Shown in pieces: positions 9,463-18,766 of a stretch of 64,000 bases of DNA. This DNA is from Affinundibacterium amnicola (GTDB lineage Bacteria; Pseudomonadota; Gammaproteobacteria; Burkholderiales; Burkholderiaceae_D). The stretch is taken from assembly GCF_014284275.1 (NCBI RefSeq), contig NZ_JACOFU010000011.1, forward strand, positions 1-64,000. The letters run 5' to 3'. The stretch's first letter is position 1, and every line of letters begins with the position of its first letter. The translations under genes were made by a program, and so were the position numbers. The notes beneath the pieces were generated by a model. The model was not told where the DNA came from. It ran no database searches and was given only the letters and a program-made list of their open reading frames with translations.

Positions 9463-9642
9463 ATGACAACTACAGTTAAAGTACAATTGGTCAAGGGTTT
9501 GATCGGTACGCGCGAGTCACATCGTGCTACTGTGCGCGGCTTAGGTCTGCGTCGCGTAAATTCAGTTTCTGAATTGCAAGACACACCAGCAGTGCGCGGT
9601 ATGATCAATAAAGTCTCGTATCTTGTGAAGGTTGTATCGTAA
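9463..9642 (+). CDS. rpmD: 50S ribosomal protein L30
   Basis: 59 residues from the ATG at 9463, matching E. coli. An upstream start overlapping rpsE is not used, because the family starts close to this methionine and AAGGTGAG lies just before it. [20 protein letters not shown] and [13 protein letters not shown] are the L30 core. Confidence 0.97.
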   Translation: MTTTVKVQLVKGLIGTRESHRATVRGLGLRRVNSVSELQDTPAVRGMINKVSYLVKVVS

Positions 9643-9670
9643 GCCCTTGGGGTTACGATCGGAGCAAATT

Positions 9671-10159
9671 ATGGAATTAAATACAATCCAACCAGCTGAT
9701 GGCGCTAAACACTACAAACGTCGTGTTGGTCGTGGTATCGGTTCTGGTATCGGTAAAACAGCGGGTCGTGGTCATAAAGGTCAGAAATCTCGTACAGGCG
9801 GCTTTCATAAAGTCGGTTTCGAAGGCGGTCAAATGCCTTTGCAACGCCGTTTGCCTAAGCGTGGTTTCAAATCTTTGGCAACACCTTACAAAGCAGAAGT
9901 TCGTTTGTCTGACCTGGAAAGTTTGCCAGTTACAGAAATCGACGTTTTGGCATTGAAGCAAGCTGGTGTCGTTTCTGAATTGGCACGTGTTGTTCGCGTG
10001 ATTTTGTCAGGCGAGATCACTAAAAAAGTAACTTTGAATGGCTTAATCGTCACCAAAGGTGCTAAAGCTGCGATCGAAGCTGCTGGCGGAACAGTGACTG
10101 AATTAGTGATTGCACCAGTGGTTAAGAAATTACCTGCTAAAGCTAAAGCATCTGCTTAA
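9671..10159 (+). CDS. rplO: 50S ribosomal protein L15
   Basis: 162 residues from the ATG at 9671 (GGAGC Shine-Dalgarno), longer than the 144 of E. coli because of extra C-terminal sequence ending in a basic [11 protein letters not shown] tail. [22 protein letters not shown], then [11 protein letters not shown], identifies L15. L15 is a late 50S assembly protein. The gene precedes secY by 23 nt, as in other spc operons. Confidence 0.97.
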   Translation: MELNTIQPADGAKHYKRRVGRGIGSGIGKTAGRGHKGQKSRTGGFHKVGFEGGQMPLQRRLPKRGFKSLATPYKAEVRLSDLESLPVTEIDVLALKQAGVVSELARVVRVILSGEITKKVTLNGLIVTKGAKAAIEAAGGTVTELVIAPVVKKLPAKAKASA

Positions 10160-10182
10160 TTAAGTCATAACAGGAGCAAACA

Positions 10183-11520
10183 TTGGCAACATCTCCTCAA
10201 CAAACTAAAAGTGCTGCAAGTGGTTTTCCTTGGGGAAGACTCTGGTTTTTACTAGCAGCACTGGTTGTATATAGGATAGGCGCACATATACCTGTTCCTG
10301 GAATTGATCCAAAGGTATTAGAAGATTTGTTTAAGCAAAACCAAAATGGTATTTTGGGTATGTTTAACATGTTCTCTGGTGGTGCTTTGTCTCGCTTCAC
10401 AATTTTGGCGCTGGGAATTACGCCTTACATTTCTGCCTCTATTATTATGCAGTTGATGTCAGTTGTGTCCCCGCAGCTGGAAGCTCTGAAGAAAGAAGGC
10501 GAGTCGGGTCGTCGTAAGATTACTCAATACACACGTTACGGTACTTTGGTACTCGGTGTGGTGCAAGCTTTCTTCATTGCTTTTGGCTTGGAAACGCAAG
10601 CAGGTTTGGTGTTAGATCCTGGAATGGCGTTTAGATTTACTACTGTCGTTACTTTGGTAACCGGCACGATGTTCCTGATGTGGTTAGGTGAGCAAATCAC
10701 TGAACGCGGTTTAGGTAACGGTATTTCTATCATCATTTTTGCAGGTATCGTCGCTGGCTTGCCAGGTGCATTAGCAGGTTTGTTCGAATTAGTTCGTACC
10801 GGTTCTATGCAAGCGTTTTCCGCGTTGATTATTTGCGTGATGGTTGCTGCAGTTACTTATCTGGTGGTGTTCGTAGAACGCGGCCAACGTAAGATTCTGG
10901 TCAACTATGCGAAGCGTCAGGTTGGCAATAAAGTTTATGGTGGTCAAAGCAGTCATTTGCCACTCAAGTTGAATATGGCAGGTGTAATTCCTCCGATCTT
11001 TGCTTCTTCTATTATTATGCTGCCTGCCACGATTACTGGCATGTTTGCAAAAGGGGCTGAAGATCAGGATTCTGGATTTGTTCGGTTCTTGCAAGATTTA
11101 GCAAGTTCTCTGACTACCGGTGAACCTGTTCATGCATTATTGTATGCTGTAACAATTATCTTCTTCTGCTTCTTCTACACTGCGCTGGTATTTAACAGCA
11201 AAGAGACAGCAGATAATTTGAAGAAGAGTGGTGCATTTGTTCCAGGGATTCGTCCTGGTGATCAAACAGCTCGTTACATCGACAAGATTTTGATGCGTTT
11301 GACTTTGATTGGCGCGGTCTACATTGCATTAGTTTGCTTGTTACCGGAATTGCTGATTGCTCATTGGAAAGTACCATTCTATTTCGGCGGCACATCGCTG
11401 TTGATTATTGTGGTAGTGACCATGGACTTTATGGCTCAAGTGCAGAATTACGTAATGTCACAGCAATACGAATCGCTTCTTCGTAAAGCAAATTTCAAGG
11501 GCGGCATACCTTCACGGTAA
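10183..11520 (+). CDS. secY: Preprotein translocase subunit SecY (TTG start)
   Basis: 445 residues, about ten membrane helices. [19 protein letters not shown] opens the first helix, the plug region has [19 protein letters not shown], and the cytoplasmic loop carries [10 protein letters not shown]. SecY is the channel of the SecYEG inner-membrane translocon. The only start that fits is TTG at 10183, six bases after AGGAG (10172-10176), so a weak start codon may limit SecY relative to the ribosomal proteins. It sits between rplO and infA. Confidence 0.97.
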   Translation: MATSPQQTKSAASGFPWGRLWFLLAALVVYRIGAHIPVPGIDPKVLEDLFKQNQNGILGMFNMFSGGALSRFTILALGITPYISASIIMQLMSVVSPQLEALKKEGESGRRKITQYTRYGTLVLGVVQAFFIAFGLETQAGLVLDPGMAFRFTTVVTLVTGTMFLMWLGEQITERGLGNGISIIIFAGIVAGLPGALAGLFELVRTGSMQAFSALIICVMVAAVTYLVVFVERGQRKILVNYAKRQVGNKVYGGQSSHLPLKLNMAGVIPPIFASSIIMLPATITGMFAKGAEDQDSGFVRFLQDLASSLTTGEPVHALLYAVTIIFFCFFYTALVFNSKETADNLKKSGAFVPGIRPGDQTARYIDKILMRLTLIGAVYIALVCLLPELLIAHWKVPFYFGGTSLLIIVVVTMDFMAQVQNYVMSQQYESLLRKANFKGGIPSR

Positions 11521-11545
11521 GCACACCAAAGGAACAGCAGATCGA

Positions 11546-11764
11546 ATGGCAAAAGACGACGTTATACAGATGCAGGGAGAGATTCTAGAGAATCTTCCGA
11601 ATGCAACATTTCGAGTTAAGTTGGAAAATGGGCATGTTGTGCTTGGCCATATTTCAGGAAAAATGCGAATGAACTATATCCGCATCCTTCCTGGTGATAA
11701 GGTGACAGTAGAATTGACGCCTTATGATTTGAGCCGAGCACGTATTGTGTTCAGGACCAAGTAA
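11546..11764 (+). CDS. infA: Translation initiation factor IF-1
   Basis: 72 residues, the exact family size. [20 protein letters not shown] and [23 protein letters not shown] (split conserved blocks) form the single OB fold of IF-1, which occupies the A site during initiation. Its location between secY and rpmJ is typical of Betaproteobacteria and differs from E. coli, where infA is elsewhere. Confidence 0.98.
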   Translation: MAKDDVIQMQGEILENLPNATFRVKLENGHVVLGHISGKMRMNYIRILPGDKVTVELTPYDLSRARIVFRTK

Positions 11765-11796
11765 ATTAAATTGAACTAGAAGGGAAGAGGGCAAAA

Positions 11797-11910
11797 ATGA
11801 AAGTTCTCGCATCAGTTAAGCGGATTTGCCGCAACTGCAAGATCATCAAGCGCAAAGGTGTTGTTCGTGTAATTTGCACAGAACCACGCCATAAACAGCG
11901 CCAAGGTTAA
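11797..11910 (+). CDS. rpmJ: 50S ribosomal protein L36 (zinc-binding form)
   Basis: 37 residues, read directly from the sequence. [18 protein letters not shown] starts the protein. Cys11, Cys14, Cys27 and His32 form the zinc ribbon of the C+ type. A GGGAAGAGGG purine tract precedes the ATG. L36 helps organise 23S rRNA near the L7/L12 stalk base. It lies between infA and rpsM. Confidence 0.97.
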   Translation: MKVLASVKRICRNCKIIKRKGVVRVICTEPRHKQRQG

Positions 11911-11937
11911 TTAACGTTATTGAACGAGGAATAACGA

Positions 11938-12303
11938 ATGGCACGTATAGCAGGGGTTAATATCCCAAATCATCAGCATACCGTAATTGGCTTACAAGCA
12001 ATCTATGGTATTGGCGGCCCACGCGCAGCAGATATCTGTGCAGCAACGGGTGTATTGACAACTAAAAAGGTCAAAGATCTGGACGACAACGAGTTAGAAA
12101 AGCTTCGCGACAGTATTGCAAAATACGTTGTTGAAGGTGATCTTCGTCGTGAAATCTCGATGAACATCAAGCGTTTGATGGACTTAGGCTGCTACCGCGG
12201 TCTGCGTCATCGCAAAGGTTTGCCTGTTCGTGGTCAACGTACACGTACGAATGCACGTACACGTAAGGGCCCACGTAAAGCAGCGCAATCATTGAAAAAA
12301 TAA
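11938..12303 (+). CDS. rpsM: 30S ribosomal protein S13
   Basis: 121 residues (E. coli 118). [19 protein letters not shown] and the basic [20 protein letters not shown] tail identify S13, which contacts tRNA and forms bridges with L5. It opens the alpha operon. The ATG follows a GAGGAATA Shine-Dalgarno. Confidence 0.98.
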   Translation: MARIAGVNIPNHQHTVIGLQAIYGIGGPRAADICAATGVLTTKKVKDLDDNELEKLRDSIAKYVVEGDLRREISMNIKRLMDLGCYRGLRHRKGLPVRGQRTRTNARTRKGPRKAAQSLKK

Positions 12304-12341
12304 TCCAGCGTAGTTGAACAACTGGATTCAAGGAACCAATT

Positions 12342-12746
12342 ATGGCAAAAGCACAAAATAACGCAGCGGCAGCACGCGCTCGTAAAAAAGTTAAGAAAAA
12401 TGTTGCTGAAGGTATCGCACACGTTCACGCATCTTTCAACAACACCATCATCACGATCACTGATCGTCAAGGCAATGCATTGTCTTGGGCAACAGCTGGT
12501 GGTCAAGGTTTTAAAGGCTCACGTAAATCTACTCCTTTCGCGGCTCAGGTTGCAGCGGAAGCAGCAGGTAAAGTTGCGGTTGAGTGCGGTATCAAAAACC
12601 TCGAAGTTCGCATCAAAGGTCCAGGTCCAGGCCGTGAATCTTCTGTGCGTGCTTTGAATAATTTGGGTATCAAGATCTCCTTGATCCAAGACGTTACGCC
12701 AGTACCACACAACGGCTGCCGCCCTCCAAAGCGTCGCCGTATCTAA
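12342..12746 (+). CDS. rpsK: 30S ribosomal protein S11
   Basis: 134 residues (E. coli 129). [21 protein letters not shown] and the C-terminal [17 protein letters not shown] are nearly invariant S11 sequences. S11 lies on the 30S platform next to the E-site mRNA. An AAGGAACC Shine-Dalgarno precedes the ATG. A 218-nt gap with a promoter candidate and terminator follows before rpsD. Confidence 0.98.
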   Translation: MAKAQNNAAAARARKKVKKNVAEGIAHVHASFNNTIITITDRQGNALSWATAGGQGFKGSRKSTPFAAQVAAEAAGKVAVECGIKNLEVRIKGPGPGRESSVRALNNLGIKISLIQDVTPVPHNGCRPPKRRRI

Positions 12747-12771
12747 TTCATTGCTTAGCTTAGGCTAAGCT

Positions 12772-12800
12772 TTGGATAATTCTAACAATTATGTTAGAAT
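12772..12800 (+). promoter_or_regulatory. Candidate promoter and dyad upstream of rpsD
   Basis: TTGGAT (12772-12777) and TAGAAT (12795-12800) are spaced 17 bp. The -10 is good and the -35 weak. The inverted repeat TTCTAAC/GTTAGAA (12780-12786, 12793-12799) overlaps the -10 box and could be an operator or an RNA stem. It lies in the rpsK-rpsD gap just before a terminator-like hairpin. Confidence 0.35.
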
Positions 12801-12804
12801 GCAG

Positions 12805-12835
12805 CCCGCCAATTCATTTGGTGGGTTTTGTCTTT
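12805..12835 (+). terminator. Intrinsic terminator between rpsK and rpsD
   Basis: The stem CCCGCCAA (12805-12812) pairs with TTGGTGGG (12818-12825; one G-T pair) and is followed by TTTTGTCTTT. It can end rpsM-rpsK transcripts, or, if the adjacent promoter is real, act as a leader hairpin for rpsD. Confidence 0.6.
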
Positions 12836-12964
12836 CGTATTTTTGATACGATTTTATTTTTCTTATTCGATTTTTTATTTAATAAGACCACTGTCTGATT
12901 GCAAGTAGATCAGACTAGCGTAGGTTGTCACACGGCACTTACGTCATTTTTAAAGGAAATTATT

Positions 12965-13588
12965 GTGGCACGTTATATCGGACCTAAAGCAAAATTATCC
13001 CGTCGCGAAGGCACGGATCTGTTCCTGAAAAGCGCACGTCGCTCTTTAGATTCAAAATGCAAATTAGATGTAAAACCAGGCCAACACGGCGCGAAATCTG
13101 GCGCACGTACTTCTGACTTCGGTAATCAATTGCGTGAAAAACAAAAAGTTAAACGTATGTACGGCGTGTTAGAGCGTCAATTCCGTCGTTATTTCGCAGA
13201 AGCTGATCGTCAAAAAGGTAACACTGGCGAAACTTTGTTGAAATTATTGGAATCCCGTTTGGACAACGTTGCATACCGTATGGGTTTCGGCTCCACACGT
13301 GCTGAAGCGCGTCAGTTGGTTAGCCACAAAGCATTCACAGTCAATGGCGGCGTAGTCAATATCGCTTCTTACCAAGTTAAAGCTGGTGACGTTGTTGCTG
13401 TTCGTGAAAAATCCAAAAAACAAGTTCGTATCGTTGAAGCTTTGGCCTTGGCTGAACAAATCGGTATGCCATCTTGGGTGTCTGTAGACTCCAAGAAAAT
13501 GGAAGGTACTTTCAAGGCTATGCCTGATCGTAGCGATATCGCTCACGATGTCAACGAATCTTTGATCGTTGAATTGTACTCACGTTAA
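12965..13588 (+). CDS. rpsD: 30S ribosomal protein S4 (GTG start)
   Basis: 207 residues (E. coli 206) from the GTG at 12965, preceded by AAAGGAAAT. The longer in-frame start at 12899 is rejected because the family begins MARYIGPKxKLSRREG. The S4 RNA-binding domain is the segment [24 protein letters not shown]4 nucleates 30S assembly and in E. coli represses the alpha operon. It is followed by a strong terminator before rpoA. Confidence 0.97.
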   Translation: MARYIGPKAKLSRREGTDLFLKSARRSLDSKCKLDVKPGQHGAKSGARTSDFGNQLREKQKVKRMYGVLERQFRRYFAEADRQKGNTGETLLKLLESRLDNVAYRMGFGSTRAEARQLVSHKAFTVNGGVVNIASYQVKAGDVVAVREKSKKQVRIVEALALAEQIGMPSWVSVDSKKMEGTFKAMPDRSDIAHDVNESLIVELYSR

Positions 13589-13602
13589 TATTAAGTTTCA
13601 CC

Positions 13603-13640
13603 GCCTGCCCATTTTACGATGGGCAGGCTTTTTTCTTTTT
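13603..13640 (+). terminator. Strong intrinsic terminator between rpsD and rpoA
   Basis: A perfect 10-bp stem GCCTGCCCAT (13603-13612) with ATGGGCAGGC (13619-13628) is followed by TTTTTTCTTTTT. It sits inside the alpha operon, 51 nt before the rpoA start. No good promoter is visible between it and rpoA, so rpoA probably depends on partial read-through. Confidence 0.85.
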
Positions 13641-13691
13641 GCCATCAGCCTTATCGGTGTAACGAGCCGAGGGTATTGAAAAGGACAAATA

Positions 13692-14669
13692 ATGCAAAAC
13701 AATCTGTTTAAACCTCGTATTATCGACGTTGAAATGTTGGGCCCTGGCTCAGCAAAAGTAGTGATGGAGCCATTTGAACGTGGTTTCGGTCATACACTCG
13801 GTAACTCTTTACGCCGCGTTTTATTGTCCTCTATGGTTGGTTACGCGCCAACTGAAGTGACGATCGCCGGTGTTGTGCATGAATACTCAACTCTCGACGG
13901 CGTGCAAGAAGACGTTGTGGATATTTTGTTGAACTTGAAAGGCGTAGTCTTCAAGTTGCACGAACGTGACGAAGTTACTTTGACTTTGAAAAAAGAAGGC
14001 GAAGGCGCAGTATTGGCTTCCGACATCGATTTGCCACATAACGTAGAACTGATTAATCCAGATCACGTGATTGCTAATTTGACCGCTGGCGGCAAATTGG
14101 ATATGCAAATCAAAGTAGAAAAAGGTCGTGGCTACGTTCCTGGTAACGTACGTCGTTTGTCTGAAGATGCGAACAAAACTATTGGTCGTATCATTTTGGA
14201 TGCGTCTTTCTCTCCAGTGCGTCGTGTTTCTTACTCTGTTGAATCTGCGCGCGTTGAACAACGTACAGATTTGGACAAGTTGATCATCAACATCGAAACA
14301 AATGGTGTGATCACGCCAGAAGAAGCGATTCGCCAATCTGCTCGCGTATTAGTCGATCAATTGCACGTATTTGCAGCATTGGAAGGCACAGAAGCAGCTG
14401 CAGAAGCACCATCACGTGCACCTGCTGTTGATCCAGTCTTGTTGCGTCCAGTCGATGATTTGGAATTGACAGTACGTTCAGCAAACTGCCTGAAAGCAGA
14501 AAATATTTACTACATTGGTGATTTGATCCAACGTAGCGAAAACGAATTGTTGAAGACACCAAACTTGGGTCGCAAATCTTTGAACGAAATCAAAGAAGTA
14601 TTGGCTTCCCGTGGTTTGTCTTTGGGCATGAAGTTAGAAAACTGGCCACCAGCTGGTTTAGAGAAGTAA
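13692..14669 (+). CDS. rpoA: RNA polymerase alpha subunit
   Basis: 325 residues (E. coli 329). The N-terminal dimerisation domain has the block [21 protein letters not shown] linker (about 232-250) rich in Ala/Pro follows, and the C-terminal domain carries the DNA-binding [17 protein letters not shown] and [14 protein letters not shown] helices. Alpha dimers nucleate polymerase assembly and contact UP elements and activators. The gene is bracketed by intrinsic terminators on both sides, which is unusual for an operon-internal gene. Confidence 0.98.
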   Translation: MQNNLFKPRIIDVEMLGPGSAKVVMEPFERGFGHTLGNSLRRVLLSSMVGYAPTEVTIAGVVHEYSTLDGVQEDVVDILLNLKGVVFKLHERDEVTLTLKKEGEGAVLASDIDLPHNVELINPDHVIANLTAGGKLDMQIKVEKGRGYVPGNVRRLSEDANKTIGRIILDASFSPVRRVSYSVESARVEQRTDLDKLIINIETNGVITPEEAIRQSARVLVDQLHVFAALEGTEAAAEAPSRAPAVDPVLLRPVDDLELTVRSANCLKAENIYYIGDLIQRSENELLKTPNLGRKSLNEIKEVLASRGLSLGMKLENWPPAGLEK

Positions 14670-14677
14670 TTTTGATG

Positions 14678-14710
14678 TCGGGTCGACTTGTTTGACCCGA
14701 TGTTTTATTT
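14678..14710 (+). terminator. Intrinsic terminator between rpoA and rplQ
   Basis: The stem TCGGGTC (14678-14684) pairs with GACCCGA (14694-14700) and is followed by TGTTTTATTT. It lies 8 nt after the rpoA stop and would reduce read-through into rplQ. Confidence 0.75.
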
Positions 14711-14740
14711 GTAGTGTGTAGTAAGAACATTACCGGTCCG

Positions 14741-14780
14741 CGTCAAATGGTTTGACGATAGAAGAACTGGAATTTTTAAA
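14741..14780 (+). promoter_or_regulatory. Candidate rplQ promoter with dyad over the -35
   Basis: TTGACG (14752-14757) and TTTAAA (14775-14780) are spaced 17 bp, giving a start about 13 nt before the rplQ ATG. A perfect inverted repeat CGTCAAA (14741-14747) and TTTGACG (14751-14757) overlaps the -35 box and may be an operator. The promoter follows the rpoA terminator directly, which makes separate expression of rplQ plausible. Confidence 0.45.
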
Positions 14781-14799
14781 CATATCGAAAGGAAGTACC

Positions 14800-15198
14800 A
14801 TGCGTCATCGTCACGGCTTACGTAAGCTGAATCGTACATCATCCCACCGTTTAGCAATGTTGCGCAATATGACAGTTTCTCTGTTGCGCCACGAAGCAAT
14901 CAAAACAACTTTGCCAAAAGCAAAAGAATTGCGCCGCGTTGTTGAGCCAATCTTGACTTTGGGTAAAACAGACACATTGGCAAACAAGCGTTTGGCATTC
15001 AACCGTTTGCGCGATCGTGAAATCGTTCAAAAATTGTTCGCTGAATTGGGTCCACGTTTTGCAAATCGCAATGGTGGTTACCTGCGTATTTTGAAAATGG
15101 GTTTCCGCGTTGGCGACAATGCGCCTATGGCCTATGTAGAATTGTTGGATCGTCCAGAAGTCTCTGACGCTGCAGATGCACCAACAGTTGACGAATAA
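14800..15198 (+). CDS. rplQ: 50S ribosomal protein L17
   Basis: 132 residues (E. coli 127) from the ATG at 14800. An upstream in-frame ATG is rejected because AAAGGAAG lies 5 nt before this one and the family starts [12 protein letters not shown]. The core [17 protein letters not shown] and [17 protein letters not shown] is typical. L17 is the last gene of the alpha operon and ends before a good terminator. Confidence 0.98.
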   Translation: MRHRHGLRKLNRTSSHRLAMLRNMTVSLLRHEAIKTTLPKAKELRRVVEPILTLGKTDTLANKRLAFNRLRDREIVQKLFAELGPRFANRNGGYLRILKMGFRVGDNAPMAYVELLDRPEVSDAADAPTVDE

Positions 15199-15230
15199 GC
15201 TAAGTTGTCATTAGCAGTTCTGAAATAAGA

Positions 15231-15265
15231 AGCCGTTCAGTAAAATGAACGGCTTTTTCTTTTTG
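15231..15265 (+). terminator. Intrinsic terminator after rplQ
   Basis: AGCCGTTCA (15231-15239) pairs perfectly with TGAACGGCT (15246-15254), followed by TTTTTCTTTTT. It closes the ribosomal protein cluster. The following 175 nt to dsbD show a TTGACA at 15391 without a matching -10 box and no gene. Confidence 0.85.
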
Positions 15266-15440
15266 AGAGCCTGTTCTCCGCCAAGTGCATTTCGGAGCGC
15301 AGTATGCATGAACCTCTCAGCATCAACGAGCATATTCCGTTAAGATGGCGAAATGATCCTTTGGTCTGTTTGTGGTCTGATCTTGGAACCTTGACAGCTT
15401 TATCGAATCTGAACTGCGTCATCTCATCTTTAAAAGAATT

Positions 15441-17228
15441 ATGAAATTAACTCGTAGCATTATTCACTTCCTGCACTTAGCATTTGCTTTGAATTTACGT
15501 CGGCTGGTGGGCGCGTGTGCGGTACTCATGTTGTTGATAGCTGGAGCCGCAAAAGCCGATGATTTTTTAGCCCCTGAAGTTGCTTTTAAAGTAAAAGTGC
15601 AGATGGTGTCTGAGAATCAATTAGCGATTCGATTTGATATTGCAGACGGCTATTACTTGTATCGTGATCAGTTCAAGTTTGCTGCGCAAGGTGCAGAGTT
15701 AGGTGCATTTCAAATTCCGCCCGGAAAAGTGAAATTCGATGAAACATTTCAGAAAGATGTTGAGAGCTATTATCGCGAGTTGACTGTACTCATTCCGGTC
15801 ACAGCCAAGGGCGATTTTCAGGCTTTGATTCGACTGCAGGGTTGCGCTGATGCGGGCTTATGTTATCCGCCAATGGAACTGACACTTCCGGTTAGCTTGA
15901 AGGCAGTCGCGGACATGCCAACACAAAAAGTGCCATCAGTAAGTGTTGACATGCAAGCCGGTGAGCAGTCTACTATCGCGGAAGCGCTCAAGAGTGGTCG
16001 TTTGGGTTTGATCATTCCCCTATTTATTTTGTTGGGACTAGGCTTGTCATTGACGCCGTGTGTGCTGCCTATGGTGCCTATTCTGTCCTATATTATTGTG
16101 GGCGAAGGTGCTGGCATTAAGCGCAGTCGCGCATTTTTCCTGTCGTTGAGCTATGTACTTGGTATGGCTTTGGTGTACACCGCTTTGGGTGTCGCCGCTG
16201 GGTTGCTCGGGGAAGGCCTTTCGGCGAGTTTGCAGAATCCATGGGTATTGTCAGCTTTTGCTGCGCTGATGGTCGTGCTGTCTTTCTCCATGTTTGGTAT
16301 TTATCAGTTGCAAATGCCCGTTGCGATTCAAACTAAGTTGACCTATTTTTCTGAGGGACAGCGTAACGGTAAGATGGCTGGTGTGTTCCTGATGGGCGCT
16401 GTATCAGCTTTGATTGTGGGGCCATGTGTTGCCGCGCCGCTCGCTGGTGCTTTGGTGTATATCAGTCAAACCAAAGATGTGGTGGTGGGTGGCACTGCCT
16501 TATTTGCGATGGCGATGGGGATGGGTGTGCCATTACTATTGGTTGGCATTTCCGCTGGCAGTGTGTTGCCACGCGCCGGGGTTTGGATGGAGCAAATTAA
16601 ACGTTTCTTCGGTGTGCTTATGTTGGCGATGGCAATCTGGATGGTATCGCCCGTTATTCCAGCGCTGTTTCAAATGATTGCATGGGCAATTTTGTTGCTG
16701 TTGTATGGTGCCTATCAACTATTTGTATATCGGGGGCGCGTATTTTCAAAGCTCGTCGCGATACTGTTTGTTCTGGCTGGTTCTGCGCAATTGATAGGGG
16801 CATTAACTGGCGGACGTGATGCACTTTCGCCAGTTGCTCACTTGATCGGTGAAGTGGTGCATGTAAAGTTCCAGCGAGTACGAACGACCGCCGAATTGGA
16901 TGCGGTGCTAGCGCAGTCGAAAGAAAAAATAGTCATGTTGGATTTCTATGCGGATTGGTGCGTGTCATGCAAAGAGATGGAAAAACTCACTTTTGTTGAG
17001 CCACGCGTAAAAGCAATGCTAGATCAGATGCTGTTGTTACAGGTTGATGTGACTGCAAATAATGCAGATGATAAAGCGATGCTCAAGCGCTTTGGTTTGT
17101 TTGGGCCGCCGGGGATTATTTTCTTTGATCGCGAGGGGCGTGAAATACCAGGTAAGCGTGTTATTGGTTATCAGAATGCTGACAAGTTCTTAGGCTCATT
17201 ACGAAGCGTGGAAAGTCTTAAACAGTAG
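15441..17228 (+). CDS. dsbD: Thiol:disulfide interchange protein DsbD
   Basis: 595 residues, full length for DsbD. A signal region (about 1-39, ending AGAAKA) is followed by the periplasmic alpha domain with the cysteine pair in GCADAGLCYPP. An eight-helix membrane domain has Cys in SLTPCVLPMVPI and VGPCVAAPLAGAL, and the C-terminal thioredoxin-like domain has YADWCVSCKEME. All six redox cysteines are present. DsbD moves electrons from cytoplasmic thioredoxin to periplasmic reductants such as DsbC and cytochrome c maturation proteins, which fits the ResB/CcsB genes nearby. It ends in a shared bidirectional terminator facing sbcB. Confidence 0.95.
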   Translation: MKLTRSIIHFLHLAFALNLRRLVGACAVLMLLIAGAAKADDFLAPEVAFKVKVQMVSENQLAIRFDIADGYYLYRDQFKFAAQGAELGAFQIPPGKVKFDETFQKDVESYYRELTVLIPVTAKGDFQALIRLQGCADAGLCYPPMELTLPVSLKAVADMPTQKVPSVSVDMQAGEQSTIAEALKSGRLGLIIPLFILLGLGLSLTPCVLPMVPILSYIIVGEGAGIKRSRAFFLSLSYVLGMALVYTALGVAAGLLGEGLSASLQNPWVLSAFAALMVVLSFSMFGIYQLQMPVAIQTKLTYFSEGQRNGKMAGVFLMGAVSALIVGPCVAAPLAGALVYISQTKDVVVGGTALFAMAMGMGVPLLLVGISAGSVLPRAGVWMEQIKRFFGVLMLAMAIWMVSPVIPALFQMIAWAILLLLYGAYQLFVYRGRVFSKLVAILFVLAGSAQLIGALTGGRDALSPVAHLIGEVVHVKFQRVRTTAELDAVLAQSKEKIVMLDFYADWCVSCKEMEKLTFVEPRVKAMLDQMLLLQVDVTANNADDKAMLKRFGLFGPPGIIFFDREGREIPGKRVIGYQNADKFLGSLRSVESLKQ

Positions 17229-17253
17229 TCTGAGCTTGGAAAATTTGATTTCA

Positions 17254-17296
17254 TAAAAAACGAAAAGCTAGATTCATTCTAGCTTTTCATTTTTTA
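17254..17296. terminator. Bidirectional terminator between dsbD and sbcB
   Basis: GAAAAGCTAGA (17262-17272) pairs perfectly with TCTAGCTTTTC (17278-17288). It is flanked by an A-run on the left and a T-run on the right, so it can serve both the plus-strand dsbD and the minus-strand sbcB, whose stop codon lies within the T-run. Confidence 0.85.
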
Positions 17297-18733
17297 TCGA
17301 ACTGGTACTACCAATTCAGCATAGTCATACAGTGCTCCTAAGATGTGCTCATCTTCTTCACTGGCGTTTTCAGACAATTGGTCGATTTCATTGAAATACA
17401 TTTCTACTGTGCGAGCATTTGCTTGGCCATCAAGTAAGCGTGCACATCGGTGCTCTTCCCAGATCGCTTGTTCGTCTGAACTCAAACTGTTAGGGAAATT
17501 ACGAGCACGATAGCGGAAGAGTAATTCGCCTAAGCGTTGATCGTTAAAATGCGGTGATGCACTTGCCAACTGCGGCGGTGTCATATGACGCAAATCATTC
17601 AATACCTTACGGTCCGCACTGCTAATAAATCCGCCGTACAAATCTTCGTCCACATCGACCGCTTCAAAACTCGGGCGGGCATATACTTGTTCCCAAAGTT
17701 GAGGATGGAGCACCGATTGCATGTCACGTGCCAAATCTGCATTGACCATGACTTGCTGCATATCGATATTCCAGCGCGCGGCCATTTCATCGTTCAGCGT
17801 TTTGAGATTGCCGATGACGATAGGCGATTTATTTAGGTGAATGCTTTTAACCGATAAACGTGAGACGCCTTCGGGTAAGGCATCCGTCTTGCTAAACATC
17901 CGTTGCTGTATTGTGGCGATATCTAAGTGCTGCAATTCTGTGGGGTCGAATTGCAAGTCCCAAGCAATCACCTCATTCTTATTTGTCGGGTGTATTGCTA
18001 GAGGCCACATCACTGCAAGGCAACCACGTTCGGTACCAAACATGCCTGATATATGCAAAAATGGTTTGCCAAGAAAAGACAGCCCAATCTCGCTAGCAAC
18101 GCGGTCTTTTTTATGCAGAGAAAAACAAAAATCAAAGAGCTTAGGATGTTTTTCTTTGATGAGCTTTGCTAGCGCAATGGTGGCACGCACGTCGGATAAG
18201 GCATCGTGCGCAGCGGTATGACTAATGCCATTTGCCGCGGTCAAATGTTCCAGTCTAAAACTAGGCTTTCCTTCATCATTCAATGGCCAATTAATGCCGT
18301 CTGGACGCAGTGCGTAGGTGGTGCGCACCATATCCATAATATCCCAACGTCCGCATTGATTTTGCCATTCACGTGCATAAGGATCGATTAGATTGCGCCA
18401 AAACATAAAGCGCGTAATTTCGTCATCGAAGCGTATGGTGTTATAACCCACGCCGATAGTGCCGGACATCGCGAGTGCATTTTCTATGCGCGCTGCAAAT
18501 TCGTGTTCGGCCAAACCTTGCTCTAGACATTGTTGCGGCGTGATGTGCGTGATGAGACAGGATTGCGGATCAGGTAGAAAATCATTCGCTGGTCGACAAA
18601 ACAAATTTATTGGCTCGCCGATCTCATTCAAGTTTGCATCTGTACGAATTGCAGCAAATTGTGCTGGTCGATCACGACGAGCTTGCGCCCCAAAAGTTTC
18701 GTAGTCGTGCCAAAGAAAGCTGTGTGTAGTCAT
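17294..18733 (-). CDS. sbcB: Exodeoxyribonuclease I
   Basis: 479 residues (E. coli ExoI 475). The DEDDh exonuclease domain is clear: HDYETFGAQARRDRPAQFA near residue 9 with the catalytic D and E, GYNTIRFDDEITRF, and HDALSDVRATIALA with the final Asp. The SH3-like and helical ExoI domains follow to the end. The enzyme degrades single-stranded DNA 3' to 5' in recombination and mismatch repair. It is the last gene of the minus-strand group engB-hemB-corA-sbcB. Confidence 0.95.
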   Translation of the reverse strand: MTTHSFLWHDYETFGAQARRDRPAQFAAIRTDANLNEIGEPINLFCRPANDFLPDPQSCLITHITPQQCLEQGLAEHEFAARIENALAMSGTIGVGYNTIRFDDEITRFMFWRNLIDPYAREWQNQCGRWDIMDMVRTTYALRPDGINWPLNDEGKPSFRLEHLTAANGISHTAAHDALSDVRATIALAKLIKEKHPKLFDFCFSLHKKDRVASEIGLSFLGKPFLHISGMFGTERGCLAVMWPLAIHPTNKNEVIAWDLQFDPTELQHLDIATIQQRMFSKTDALPEGVSRLSVKSIHLNKSPIVIGNLKTLNDEMAARWNIDMQQVMVNADLARDMQSVLHPQLWEQVYARPSFEAVDVDEDLYGGFISSADRKVLNDLRHMTPPQLASASPHFNDQRLGELLFRYRARNFPNSLSSDEQAIWEEHRCARLLDGQANARTVEMYFNEIDQLSENASEEDEHILGALYDYAELVVPVR

Positions 18734-18766
18734 CGTGAGATTGGTGGTTATATCGATTAAGGTAGA

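Noticed and set aside
15391..15396. Perfect -35-like TTGACA upstream of dsbD
   Set aside because: No acceptable -10 box at 16-18 bp spacing, so no promoter is claimed.
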